Origin: VRUE01 sp963788975
Lineage (GTDB): Bacteria > Actinomycetota > Thermoleophilia > Solirubrobacterales > 70-9
Length of the DNA: 64,000 nucleotides
Reading direction: 5' to 3'
Assembly: GCA_963788975.1 (NCBI GenBank)
Contig: CAWBIJ010000001.1
Location: 62,001 to 126,000, forward strand
Shown here: piece after piece, positions 1 to 9,430 of the stretch
How the letters are laid out: each line of letters opens with the position of its first letter
How positions within the stretch are numbered: position 1 is the first letter of the stretch
Notes under the pieces: generated by a model
Told to the model about the DNA's origin: nothing
The model's input: only the letters and a program-made list of their open reading frames with translations
Databases searched by the model: none
Program-made: the position numbers and the translations under genes

Positions 1-1089
1 ACCACCGGGAAATATCCAGCCACGCTCGCAGGAGCAGGCACCGAATCCTTCTCGCACCAGATTCAGACGCAATTCCTCGGGACGCTGAAATGCAATGCCC
101 CGGCGCTGACCGCGACGCTGGGCGCAGCCTCAACGTCGCTGCTCGTGAGCCCGAGCAATGCCTCCTGCGGCATCGCGACTTGGAAAATGAACGAATGCAA
201 ACTCACTTATCACTTTGGGCCAGAACTCCCGAACGGCAACTTCATCGGCACCTTTGACATCGGCCCGCCCGGTTGTGCTCCGATGGAAATCATAGTTACC
301 GGATGTACGACCAAAATCGGGGCCCAGAAAGATCTCGCCGCCCTTTATCGAAACGTCGGGTCGGGAGCTTCGGCGGCCATCGAAGCGGAAGCTAACGCGG
401 CCTCCAACCTCCGCTATTCACAGAGCGGCGCTTGCGGCAAAACCGGCGAATTCACTACCGGTGGGTGGCAGGGAGCCTGGCTCATCCAAAATACGGGCGG
501 TGATCTGACCCTGGAGGACAACAACTCGGGATTCGTCGCGGAAGACTACCCAGCGACCATCACGGGAGGACAGAAAGCCGAAGACAAGCACACGTTCAAC
601 TTCGACGTCGCCCAGTTCCAGTGCGGTACGGCCACGTTTGCTGGAGGGGAATGGTTGGAAAACCAGTCTGCCGTGACTATGACCCCCACCTACTCAGAAT
701 GCACGCATAACGGGACAAAAGGCAGCACAGTTGAAACCAATGGCTGCGCCTTTGTCACCGGTCTATCCACGGTTGACATCACTTGCCCAGGAGGCAAATT
801 CATTAAAATCACCAACCTCTTTGGGAGCATCTGCGAAAGACGGGTGTACGCCCAGACAGGCTTGAAAGGCATACAGCAAAGCCCCTTCACGACTGGCGGT
901 GGGGTATTCGGGATCGCGTTCGACTGGGATGGCGTCACCGGCGTCGCCTACGAAAAAATCGACACGTTTGGTTGCCCCTGGACAGTGAGCGTGGAAAAAC
1001 GCACCGACGGGTCGTTCGGAGGCACGACCACGCTGGAAGGCACGTCTGCCGGTCAGCCAACCGGCATCTGGTACAGCCCCCCCTCCTGA
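1..1089 (+). CDS. Cys-rich repeat secreted protein (5'-truncated by window edge)
   Basis: The frame is open from base 1, so the true start lies outside the window; the first internal Met codon is at 145. I do not recognise a named domain. Two diverged repeats can be seen (about nt 160-510 and 640-1080). Each holds paired cysteines, a GC.PM.I-like stretch, a C..IG.Q..L segment, an NxGSG turn and a GC...G.F..G.Y/W.G ending. The same repeat unit builds the protein at 9431-10657, so the two are paralogs. The even cysteine pattern suggests a disulfide-stabilised extracellular protein. No membrane segment is seen in the visible part. Ends just before a strong terminator. Function unknown. Confidence 0.75.
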   Translation, partial: TTGKYPATLAGAGTESFSHQIQTQFLGTLKCNAPALTATLGAASTSLLVSPSNASCGIATWKMNECKLTYHFGPELPNGNFIGTFDIGPPGCAPMEIIVTGCTTKIGAQKDLAALYRNVGSGASAAIEAEANAASNLRYSQSGACGKTGEFTTGGWQGAWLIQNTGGDLTLEDNNSGFVAEDYPATITGGQKAEDKHTFNFDVAQFQCGTATFAGGEWLENQSAVTMTPTYSECTHNGTKGSTVETNGCAFVTGLSTVDITCPGGKFIKITNLFGSICERRVYAQTGLKGIQQSPFTTGGGVFGIAFDWDGVTGVAYEKIDTFGCPWTVSVEKRTDGSFGGTTTLEGTSAGQPTGIWYSPPS

Positions 1090-1145
1090 TTCGAGCAGGG
1101 GTTCGACCCGTCTGACCGCGGTCGGCCAGAGGGGATCCGAGGACA

Positions 1146-1179
1146 GCGGGGCCGCGAGGGATCGCGGCCCCGCTTCCTT
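1146..1179 (+). terminator. Rho-independent terminator
   Basis: Perfect 12-bp stem (1146-1157 with 1162-1173), GGGA tetraloop of GNRA type, followed by TTCCTT. Lies 57 nt after the stop of the Cys-rich gene. The upper stem and loop resemble those of the terminator at 10712-10750, which follows the paralogous gene. Confidence 0.85.
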
Positions 1180-1402
1180 GTGCTCCTTCCGGCCCTCGGC
1201 GAAGAGTCACGGCACCAAGTCGGCGCAGGCAACGACCGCCGGGGAGGGGAGGAGCGCCGGTTGTCCTTGACGCCTTCCGCCAACGGACGCTGGCTCTAGC
1301 TGAGTCTCCGCGGCGAGACTGAGTTCCGCAGCCGGACTCCAGCTCGTTCCCTCTGATGTCCCCATGCCCGCGGTTTCCTCTCGTCAAGAAACAAAGTCGT
1401 CC

Positions 1403-1431
1403 TTGACAAAAGAAACGCGACTGTCTACTCT
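1403..1431 (+). promoter_or_regulatory. Sigma-70-type promoter for collagen-like gene
   Basis: TTGACA at 1403-1408, 17-nt spacer, TACTCT at 1426-1431. This is the best consensus promoter seen in the window. It predicts a 5' leader of about 150 nt before the start at 1590. Confidence 0.7.
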
Positions 1432-1589
1432 GCCGACATCGCATCGGGAAACGCGGTTGTCCACTTCAGGTGACCAGCCTGGCTCTCGGCGATAGGGACA
1501 GAACCACAGGGACCACATAATCGAGCCCCGCGGAAGCGCCGCCCAGGGAGCGGCCCGCACCAGGCTCACGGGAAGAGGAGAGAGATTCG

Positions 1590-2465
1590 ATGTTCTCGAC
1601 GCTACGCAACCGCTTCGGAATCCCGGGAGTGATCTCCGTGATCGCCCTCGTCTTCGCCATGCTCGGCGGCGCCTACGCCGCGAGCAACGGCGACTCAGGC
1701 AAGGGCGCCACCGCCTCCGCGAAGAAAGCTGTCAAAGGCCCCCGTGGCCCGAAAGGCGCCAAGGGAGCCACCGGCGCAGCAGGCCCCGCCGGTCCTGCCG
1801 GAGCGCCGGGTGCCAAGGGCGACGCCGGAGCACCGGGCGCCAACGGCGAGAAAGGCGCAACCGGGGCTAACGGGACCAGCGGCGCCGACGGCAAGACGGT
1901 CCTCAGTGGCACCGCCACCCCGACCGCCGCGACCGGCACGATCGGCGACTTCTACATCGAGACCGACATCAGCAGGATCTACGGGCCCAAGGCGGCGTCT
2001 GGGGTGAACGGCGGCTGGGGCGCCGGCACCAACCTCAAAGGCGAAGAAGGCTCACCATGGACCGAATTCGGCATCCTGCCGTCGGGCCAGACCGAGACCG
2101 GGACCTACGTGGTGCGCTCTCAAACAGCACCTGCCCTTGGAGAGGAACAAGAGTTTGAGGCGTCAATTACGTTTGGCATCCCAGTTGAACCACCGCCGAC
2201 CCCAGTTTTTGTGGGCGCTGGAGAAGACAAATCAGCCGAGGGATGTCCGGGCCTTAGCCCCTCAGGCACTCCCCTCGCTGACAAAGGAGTTCTTTGCGTA
2301 TACGAGCTAGGGGACATCCTTACTACTTTCATCGGCTTTCCCTTCTCTGCTAAAGGGCCCTCCACTGTTGGTAGCACTGTCCGTTTTAGTTGCATAGGCG
2401 TCATAGAAGAACCGCCGCTTGTTCCTTGTCGGAATTTCGGCGTCTGGGCAGTGACCGCCGAATAG
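1590..2465 (+). CDS. Membrane-anchored collagen-like protein
   Basis: 291 aa. Residues 1-31 form a short basic N-terminus and one hydrophobic segment ending at AYA, a signal peptide or anchor. Residues about 50-105 are Gly-X-Y triplets (GPRGPKGAKGATGAAGPAG type), about 18 repeats, the bacterial collagen-like signature. The remaining 185 residues are non-repetitive, with three cysteines-containing stretches near the C-terminus, and probably form a globular head. A purine-rich RBS (GAAGAGGAGAGAG) precedes the ATG and supports the start. The C-terminal third is less GC-rich than the collagen part. Likely a cell-surface fibre or adhesin-like protein; its partner is unknown. Confidence 0.85.
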   Translation: MFSTLRNRFGIPGVISVIALVFAMLGGAYAASNGDSGKGATASAKKAVKGPRGPKGAKGATGAAGPAGPAGAPGAKGDAGAPGANGEKGATGANGTSGADGKTVLSGTATPTAATGTIGDFYIETDISRIYGPKAASGVNGGWGAGTNLKGEEGSPWTEFGILPSGQTETGTYVVRSQTAPALGEEQEFEASITFGIPVEPPPTPVFVGAGEDKSAEGCPGLSPSGTPLADKGVLCVYELGDILTTFIGFPFSAKGPSTVGSTVRFSCIGVIEEPPLVPCRNFGVWAVTAE

Positions 2466-2497
2466 AGAGCAACCGGAAGTGCTTGGAGTCAGTCACG

Positions 2498-2535
2498 CAC
2501 ACCTGGGACGGCGCCAGCTGGCCGTTCCAGGTGTG
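2498..2535 (+). terminator. Terminator-like hairpin after collagen-like gene
   Basis: 15-bp stem (2498-2512 with 2521-2535, one G-U pair), 8-nt loop. No T-tract follows, so it may stabilise the 3' end or be a weak terminator. Lies between the collagen-like stop and the next gene. Confidence 0.45.
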
Positions 2536-2569
2536 ACCAAGCTGCGAAGCAACGAACGTGAGAGGAACC

Positions 2570-5500
2570 ATGAGTAAAGCTCGCCGCGTCAACCGATTGC
2601 GTGTTCTGGGAGCCACCTTGGCAGCCCTCTTCGCGTCCCTGCTTCTCCTCGCGACTTCGGCGTCCGGTCTTGTCACGAGGTCACAGATCGCGGCCTTTGG
2701 CGTCGACGGCACCGCCAGCACGTCCTTCACATATGGATCAGAAAAAGGAAGGATTGCATTTAGGCAAGCGACGCAAGAGCTTCTCGTTCTGGACTATGAG
2801 TCTGGAACCTTCAAAATTCATAGGTTTGATGCATCTTCTCCACCGTCTTTCCTGCCGCTAGGTGAGCCAATCCAAATTCCGAAGCCATCTGGCGGCAGTT
2901 CCGGTCTCGCTGTCGACAACACCGCCCTTTCCTCAGCTGGAAATATCTACTTTGCATCTGATAGGGATAACCTCATCCACGGCTTCGATTCTGCCGGAGG
3001 ACCTCTGGGTGGCAATTTCCCGATAGACCCAGACGTCACCCCAGGCATCCCAGATGGAATCACTGTAGCTATTTGTGGACTAGCCGTCGATTCTTTGGGC
3101 AATATTTGGGCTGCCACTGCCAGCTACACACGCATTTACAAGTACAGCGCTGCAGGTGTCTTTCAATCCATACTCGATGTTTCTAAATATGCTGGTAGTC
3201 CTATAGATCCCGCTCTGTCACCCTGTAGCATTTCCTTTGATTCAAATGATAACTTGTATGCCACCCGTGGAGCTGGCGGCAATACTTGGAAGTTTGACGC
3301 CGCGAGCAATTACGCCGTAGCCTCAAAAGTTGATTCAGAAGGTCAGGTAAACGCGGTAAACAGCTCCACTGACCACCTCTTTCTCAGCCGTCCGTTTCCT
3401 GAGGGAACAGGTAATTTCAAAACCAGTGTCAAGGAGCTCGATTCCTCCGGCACCTTTCTGACCGAGTTTGCCGCTATGACCTCGCCGTCTCGGTTCAATG
3501 GAATCGGCGGAATCACAGCGGACACGTCAAATGACCACGTATTCGTCTCCGACGAGGTAAGCCGGCAAATCCGGGCCTTCGGACCACTCGTAACGCTGCC
3601 CGACACGACTGTCGCCTCGGCCTCCTCCCTGGCCAACACTTCGGCGATCCTTAACGGGACGATCAACCCGCGAGGCATCGCGCTCACCGACTGTCGCTTC
3701 GAGTACGTGACCGAGCTTGCTTTTAGCACCGAAGGCTTTTCCGATCTCTCCTCGGGGGGCTCGGAGCCATGCACTCCCGCCTTTGGCTCGATCCCTGCTG
3801 ACGAAAACATCCATGCCGTTAGCGCCTCGATCAACGGTCTCACCAGGAACACCTCTTATCGCTTCCGCCTCGTGGGGGCCAATGCGGACGGCTCGAATCC
3901 CACTACGGATGCGAGTTTCACGACGCCCGGTCCCCCCGTCGTCGAGACCACCGGCTCTCCGGTGCGCACGGCGACAACCGTGCGGCTCGATTCCCGCGTC
4001 AACTCCAGCAACGCGCCCGCCACCTACTACTTCGAATACGGCGACCAGGGTCCCTGCGATGCGAATCCCTGTGCTGCAACCGAACCCCAGCAGATGGAGC
4101 CTGGCAACGAAACCAAACTGGTCTCCCAGCAGATCGAAGGTCTCGACCCTGCCACCACCTACCACTACCGCGTGGTCGCCGACAACGGCAACCCCGAATC
4201 GCCTTCCTTCGGCGAGGACCAAACCTTCGCCACCTTTGCCTCCGATGAGCCGCTCTCCCACGGCAGCCTGCCTGGCCCGCCCGGCTCCGATCGCGCCTGG
4301 GAGCAGGTCAACTCCCCCAACACCGGCGGCAACCCGATCGTGGATGCCCGCTTTATCTCCGACGAGGGTGATCGTGCCGTCTATGAGGTGGCCGGCGGCA
4401 CCCCCCTCTCCGAGAGCGGCAATCTGCAAACCCCGCTCTTCGCCGAACGCACCCCTTCGGGCTGGCAGACGCAAAGGATCTATCCCCACCGCCAGCAGGC
4501 ACCAGAGAACCTCTGGCTTCCGCCGGGCGGCCGCGATGACCTCTCAGCCTTCGTTGCGCCGAACTTTCCCTCGACCGCAAAAGAGGTCGGGAGCTTTGGC
4601 CTCTGGAAGATGGACCCGGCTGCCCCACCGACGAAGGTCTACGGTGGTAATAACTCGACTTGGGCAGGCAGTTTCTTGACGACCTCCGATGACGCATCAC
4701 GTGTCGTCCTGACCCTTACCGGCTCGCCTGACCCCGAGCATCCTGCGCCGCTGCCTCCGGCGGGGTACCAACCGCCGCTCTACGACGTCAGCTCCGGCCA
4801 GCCCAAACTGATCAGCCTGCTTCCCGACGGGTCGGTGCCGGCCTGCGGAACGACGGGATTCCCCAGCACCTTTCTAATCAAGCGCTCCGCCCATTGGCTC
4901 TCGGCCGACGGCTCGCTGGCCTTCTTCCACAGCAACTGCGGCGGCCCCAAGGTCCTCTATGTGCGCGACATCGAGGCCGAGGTGACGAAAGCGATCTCAG
5001 GAGGTCCATGTGATGCCCACCTGATCAAGTCCACCCCCGGAGCTGCTTTCTTCTTCACCCGAGGCGCCCTCGTCGCCGAGGACGAGAGCCCGAACGAATG
5101 CAGCGACGAAAACGCAGGCGACGTTTATCGCTACGACACCGAAGACGGAGCGCTCGAGTGCGTCACCTGCGTGAATGAGCTCCTATCCACCGCGGTTCCC
5201 TACAGCGGCAATGGCGAAGCGATCAGTGAACACATTGGCGTCTCAGAAGATGGCTCACGTGTCTACTTCCGCTCCCGTAACCGCCTCCTTCCTGGCGCCG
5301 TCGCCAGCGGGGGCACCTATCGGATTGAAGTATCGACCGGCGATCTCGCCTACGTTGGCTACCTGGGGGAGGGAAATTATTTCGTCGGCAACAACCCATG
5401 GAGCACGATCAGCCCCGATGGCGGGGTCGTCGTCTTCCGGTCAGACAGCCCGAGCCTCGACGCCCTAGGCGGACAACGCAACGGCGTCACCGTCCAGCTC

Positions 5501-6166
5501 TACCGCTATGACGACCGGGATCGCTCGCTGGTCTGCGTCTCCTGCCCCTCTGATGGGTCGTTGCCGAGGGGCGAAGTCCACTTCCCTAGTGGGCGGAATG
5601 AAGGCCCGGGCGCGAACACCGGGCCCCTTAGCAAGGACGGTGAGCACGTCGTCTTCGCCACGCCGACTCCGCTTGCCCCGGCCGATCAGAACACCGCCGC
5701 CCCCGGCAAGGACCCGCGCTCGGGCATCGACGTCTACGAGTGGCGCGACAGTCGCCTGCTCCTCGTCAGCGACGGCCTCACCAACTGGCCCATAGGCGGT
5801 AGCCCCCAGGCCCCCCAGGTCGCCGGCATCACCCCCGACGGCGATGACGTCTTCTTCACCGCCGCCGCCCAATACACCCCTGATGCCCTCGACGCCTACC
5901 GGCGCCTCTATGATGCCCGCATTGGCGGCGGCTTCGAGTTCCCGCCGCCGCCCAAGCCCTGCCCGCTTGAGATCTGCCAGGGCACCCCGAAGGGAGCACC
6001 AGCGGACTTGCCCCCCGGCACGTTGGCCTTCCAGGGGCCCGCAGGCACCAAAACGCGCTGCCAAAAGCCCAAGGTGCGCCGCAAAGGCCGCTGCGTCGCC
6101 AAACGGCAGAGGCGGGCCAAATCCAACCGCCAAACCGCCAGCCCGAACCGGAGGGCCTCTCGATGA
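2570..6166 (+). CDS. Giant secreted NHL/beta-propeller protein with Fn3-like middle
   Basis: 1198 aa from the ATG at 2570, which has the RBS GAGAGGAA directly upstream; an in-frame GTG at 2558 is the alternative. Signal peptide about residues 1-38. Residues about 45-345 look like an NHL/SMP-30-type propeller (repeated LAVDSxGN, FDSNDNLYAT, ITADTSNDHVFVSD blades). About 350-570 are two Fn3-like modules (NTSAILNGTINPRG; TATTVRLDSRVN). About 600-1150 hold WD40/TolB-like blades (VSEDGSRVYFRS, SPDGGVVVFRS, ITPDGDDVFFT). The C-terminus is a Cys-containing polybasic tail (CQKPKVRRKGRCVAK). Overlaps the next start by 4 nt (ATGA), so the two giants are co-translated. The first third uses visibly more AT-ending codons than the rest. 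Function unknown; probably surface-exposed. Confidence 0.8.
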   Translation: MSKARRVNRLRVLGATLAALFASLLLLATSASGLVTRSQIAAFGVDGTASTSFTYGSEKGRIAFRQATQELLVLDYESGTFKIHRFDASSPPSFLPLGEPIQIPKPSGGSSGLAVDNTALSSAGNIYFASDRDNLIHGFDSAGGPLGGNFPIDPDVTPGIPDGITVAICGLAVDSLGNIWAATASYTRIYKYSAAGVFQSILDVSKYAGSPIDPALSPCSISFDSNDNLYATRGAGGNTWKFDAASNYAVASKVDSEGQVNAVNSSTDHLFLSRPFPEGTGNFKTSVKELDSSGTFLTEFAAMTSPSRFNGIGGITADTSNDHVFVSDEVSRQIRAFGPLVTLPDTTVASASSLANTSAILNGTINPRGIALTDCRFEYVTELAFSTEGFSDLSSGGSEPCTPAFGSIPADENIHAVSASINGLTRNTSYRFRLVGANADGSNPTTDASFTTPGPPVVETTGSPVRTATTVRLDSRVNSSNAPATYYFEYGDQGPCDANPCAATEPQQMEPGNETKLVSQQIEGLDPATTYHYRVVADNGNPESPSFGEDQTFATFASDEPLSHGSLPGPPGSDRAWEQVNSPNTGGNPIVDARFISDEGDRAVYEVAGGTPLSESGNLQTPLFAERTPSGWQTQRIYPHRQQAPENLWLPPGGRDDLSAFVAPNFPSTAKEVGSFGLWKMDPAAPPTKVYGGNNSTWAGSFLTTSDDASRVVLTLTGSPDPEHPAPLPPAGYQPPLYDVSSGQPKLISLLPDGSVPACGTTGFPSTFLIKRSAHWLSADGSLAFFHSNCGGPKVLYVRDIEAEVTKAISGGPCDAHLIKSTPGAAFFFTRGALVAEDESPNECSDENAGDVYRYDTEDGALECVTCVNELLSTAVPYSGNGEAISEHIGVSEDGSRVYFRSRNRLLPGAVASGGTYRIEVSTGDLAYVGYLGEGNYFVGNNPWSTISPDGGVVVFRSDSPSLDALGGQRNGVTVQLYRYDDRDRSLVCVSCPSDGSLPRGEVHFPSGRNEGPGANTGPLSKDGEHVVFATPTPLAPADQNTAAPGKDPRSGIDVYEWRDSRLLLVSDGLTNWPIGGSPQAPQVAGITPDGDDVFFTAAAQYTPDALDAYRRLYDARIGGGFEFPPPPKPCPLEICQGTPKGAPADLPPGTLAFQGPAGTKTRCQKPKVRRKGRCVAKRQRRAKSNRQTASPNRRASR

Positions 6167-9100
6167 ACTTGCCACGCCTGGTCTCAGCCGCCCTGGCCCT
6201 CTGCTGCCTGGGGCTGCTCGGCGCTGCCAACGCTTCCGCGGCGCCGGTCTGGAACCTCGACCTCCACCACAACCAGACCCACTTTCCCCCAGGAGGCAAA
6301 GGCATCTACTGGTTCGATGTCAACAACGTCGGCGATGAGGACACCACCGGCACGATCACGCTAAAAGTCACCCTGCCGCCGGGGATAACCCGCGAGTCGG
6401 TGACGCATGGTCCAGACCTCACCATCAACCCTGCCACTGTCTGGAGCTGCCCCGGCAAAGCAGGCGCCAGCTCGGTTACCTGCACCACCTCACACGTCAT
6501 CCCCCGTCATCACCTCAGCCGCACCCTCGTGCTCAACGTCGACGTCGCCCCCGATGCCGAAGGCAGCTCGCTGGCGATCGCCGAGATCAAAGGCGGCGGC
6601 GCGGCGGAGGCACTGACGGTGGTCGAGCCCACCCAGGTGAGCCCGACGCCTGCCAGCTTCGGCGTCCTCGCTGAAAGCTTCATGCCTGACTTCGTCCAGA
6701 AAGACGGCCTCACGCCAGAACGAGAAGCGGGCGCCCATCCCGACCTCTTGACCTTCCCCTTCGACTTCAACTCGATCGAATCGTTGCCGGGGCTACCTGT
6801 GGAGGCGGAAAGCATCCGCAACCTCCAGGTCGACCTGCCGCCGGGTTTCCTCGGCAACCCGACCGCGGTCGGCGAGTGCACCCAGGCGGAGTTCACAGTC
6901 GGCGCCTGTCCGCGCTCGAGCCAGGTCGGCAGGGAGGACCTGACCCTCTTCTCTCTCTCTGGGGGCCTCGGCGAATACTTCACGGCCAGCGCGCCCGTCT
7001 TCAACCTCTCCCACCCGCGCGGCACGATTGCCGACCTCGGCTTCCAGTTCGCGGGCAACCCGGTCCACATCAAAGCATCGCTCAACCCCGCCAACCGCTA
7101 CGCGATCGCCTCGACCGTCGCCGACATCAACGAATCGCTGCCCCCCTACAACCAGAAGCTGACGCTGTGGGGAGTGCCGGCGGACAGCGACCACGACTAC
7201 GAGCGCTGCGGATTCCTTAGCGACACCAGTGTCAAATGCCCCACCGACGCCGCCGTCCGCCCCTTCCTCTCACTCCCCTCCCAGTGCGACGAAGACAACG
7301 CCTTCCGCATGCACCACTACGACTCCTGGCAGAACACCGGCGTCTACGGCCCCGACATCGAATACACGATGCCCGGCCGGATCACCGATTGCGACCTGCC
7401 CCGCTTCGATCCCTCGGTCGAGATCGAACCGACCGGCAAGCAGGCCAACACGCCAACCGGGCTAGACGTCCACATCAAAGTCGCCCAGAACGAAAACCCC
7501 AATGCGCTCGCCACCCCGCCGGTGAAGCGCACCGTGGTCACGCTGCCGGAGGGAATGAGCTTCTCGCCCTCCTTCGCCGACGGGCTGCAGAGCTGCACTC
7601 CCGCCCAGATCGGCCTCTTCACCAACAACCCGGTCAAATGCCCCGACGCCTCCCGCATCGGCGAGGTCGAGCTGCACACCCCGCTCCTGCCCCAGTCGGC
7701 GGAAGGATCGATGTACCTGGCGTCCCAGAGGGACAACCCCTTCAACTCCACCTTCGCCCTCTACATGGCGATCGAAGACACCGAAGAACGCGGCGCCCTG
7801 GTCAAGATCCCCGGAAGGATCGACGTCCATCCCGTCACCGGGCAGATCACCACGAGCTTCGACGACCTGCCGCAGTTCCCCTTCGACGACTTCACGCTCA
7901 AGTTCCGCTCGGGCCCGAGGGCTCCGCTCGTAAGCCCGCCGGCCTGCGGCAGCCACAAAATAGAGGTCGAAGTCGCCTCCTACGCCCAGCCGACCAAAGG
8001 GGTCGACGCCTCCAACACCTACCAGGTCTCAGAAGGCCCTGGCGGCACTCCCTGCCCACCCGACTCAGCGGGCAGGCCCTTCTCGCCTGACTTCTCCGGC
8101 GGCACCCTCAACCCTGTAGCGGGCTCCTACTCGACCTTCCTCTTCCGCTTGAGCAGGGAGGACACAGAACAGGAGCTCTCCCAGGTCACCACGGTCCTGC
8201 CCCAGGGCCTGGTCGCAAAGATCGCCGGCATCCCCTTCTGCCCGGAGGCGGCGATCGCCTCGATCTCAAAAGCGGAGGGAGCGGGCAAGGGCGAGCTCAG
8301 CAACCCTGCCTGCCCGGCGGCAAGCCAGATCGGCTCGATCTCCGCCGGCCTCGGCGCGGGACCAGGGCCCAACTACTTCGACGGCAAGGTCTACCTCGCC
8401 GGCCCCTACAAGGGCGCTCCCTTGTCACTGGCCGTAGTCGCCCCCGGCCTCGCCGGGCCCTTCGACCTCGGCAACGTCGTCGTGCGAGCGGCGATCCGGG
8501 TCAGCCCCGAGACTACCCAGGTAACGGCCGTATCCGACCCCTTCCCGACGATCCTCCACGGGGTGATCCTCAGGGTCCGCGACGTGAGGCTGAAAGTAGA
8601 CCGTCCCCAGACCACGCTCAACCCGACCGGCTGCGATCCGATGTCCGTCGGCGGCCAGATCTCAGGCGTCGGCGGGAGCCTGCAGAGCACAGCCGACGAT
8701 TCCCTCTTCAGCACCTCGGTCCCCTTCCAGGTCGGCAGCTGCGAGGCACTGGGCTTCAAGCCGAGGCTCACCTTCCGCCTCTTCGGCGGCACCAAGCGAG
8801 GCGGCCACCCGAAGTTCAGGGCGACCCTGCGCATGCCCCAGGGGGGAGCCAACATCTCGAGCGCCTCAGTCGCGCTGCCGCGTTCGGAGTTCCTCGACCA
8901 GGGCCACATCGGCACCGTCTGCACCAGGGTCCAGTTCAAAGCCGACGCCTGCCCAGCGGCTTCGGTCTACGGAGCGGCCGAAGCTAAGACCCCGCTGCTG
9001 GACGAGCCACTGAAAGGCCTCGTTTACCTGCGCTCCTCCGACAACCCGCTGCCCGACCTGGTCGCCGCATTGCGGGGGACGATCGACTTCAACCTCGTCG

Positions 9101-9351
9101 GCCGCGTCGACTCGGTCAGGGGCGGGATCCGCAACACCTTCGACTTCGTCCCCGACGCTCCGGTCGAAACCTTCACCCTGACCATGCAGGGCGGCAAGAA
9201 GGGGCTGCTGATCAATAGCCGCAACCTCTGTAAACAGGTCTACAGGGCGACGGCGAAGTTCAGCGCCCACAGCGGCGATGCGATCACCTTGCGGCCTCCG
9301 ATGCAGAACAGCTGCGGGAAGGCGCGCAAAGGGAAGAAGCGCCCTAGCTAG
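6163..9351 (+). CDS. Giant secreted protein with four Cys-containing repeats
   Basis: 1062 aa with a signal peptide (cleavage near NASA-AP, residue 27). After it comes a DUF11/CARDB-like beta domain (WFDVNNVGDEDTTGTITLKV). A motif of the type C.xAQF...ACPxxSxIG recurs near residues 237, 476, 691-716 and 918, each following LPPG/LPQG-type beta segments, so the protein is built from about four homologous modules. C-terminal tail is basic (CGKARKGKKRPS). Coupled by a 4-nt ATGA overlap to the upstream propeller protein. I recognise the architecture as a recurring uncharacterised type in soil actinobacteria, but cannot name a function. Likely cell-surface or exported. Confidence 0.8.
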   Translation: MNLPRLVSAALALCCLGLLGAANASAAPVWNLDLHHNQTHFPPGGKGIYWFDVNNVGDEDTTGTITLKVTLPPGITRESVTHGPDLTINPATVWSCPGKAGASSVTCTTSHVIPRHHLSRTLVLNVDVAPDAEGSSLAIAEIKGGGAAEALTVVEPTQVSPTPASFGVLAESFMPDFVQKDGLTPEREAGAHPDLLTFPFDFNSIESLPGLPVEAESIRNLQVDLPPGFLGNPTAVGECTQAEFTVGACPRSSQVGREDLTLFSLSGGLGEYFTASAPVFNLSHPRGTIADLGFQFAGNPVHIKASLNPANRYAIASTVADINESLPPYNQKLTLWGVPADSDHDYERCGFLSDTSVKCPTDAAVRPFLSLPSQCDEDNAFRMHHYDSWQNTGVYGPDIEYTMPGRITDCDLPRFDPSVEIEPTGKQANTPTGLDVHIKVAQNENPNALATPPVKRTVVTLPEGMSFSPSFADGLQSCTPAQIGLFTNNPVKCPDASRIGEVELHTPLLPQSAEGSMYLASQRDNPFNSTFALYMAIEDTEERGALVKIPGRIDVHPVTGQITTSFDDLPQFPFDDFTLKFRSGPRAPLVSPPACGSHKIEVEVASYAQPTKGVDASNTYQVSEGPGGTPCPPDSAGRPFSPDFSGGTLNPVAGSYSTFLFRLSREDTEQELSQVTTVLPQGLVAKIAGIPFCPEAAIASISKAEGAGKGELSNPACPAASQIGSISAGLGAGPGPNYFDGKVYLAGPYKGAPLSLAVVAPGLAGPFDLGNVVVRAAIRVSPETTQVTAVSDPFPTILHGVILRVRDVRLKVDRPQTTLNPTGCDPMSVGGQISGVGGSLQSTADDSLFSTSVPFQVGSCEALGFKPRLTFRLFGGTKRGGHPKFRATLRMPQGGANISSASVALPRSEFLDQGHIGTVCTRVQFKADACPAASVYGAAEAKTPLLDEPLKGLVYLRSSDNPLPDLVAALRGTIDFNLVGRVDSVRGGIRNTFDFVPDAPVETFTLTMQGGKKGLLINSRNLCKQVYRATAKFSAHSGDAITLRPPMQNSCGKARKGKKRPS

Positions 9352-9430
9352 AGCTTAGAAGCAACCACCCAGCAACAGCCAGTCAAACCAGTCATACCCG
9401 GCGGCTTAGTCGTCGGGAAGGGAGGTAGAA

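Larger units (their letters stand above)
1090..1589. other. 500-bp intergenic region
   Basis: No convincing gene. Contains the terminator of the upstream gene (1146-1179) and a clear sigma-70-like promoter (1403-1431) for the collagen-like gene. An imperfect inverted repeat (CTGAGTCTC / GAGACTGAG, about 1298-1321) has one mismatch and no clear role. Confidence 0.6.

Noticed and set aside
1730..1905. Short tandem repeats in DNA, possible CRISPR or satellite
   Set aside because: They encode Gly-X-Y triplets of the collagen-like protein; no constant repeat/spacer pattern.
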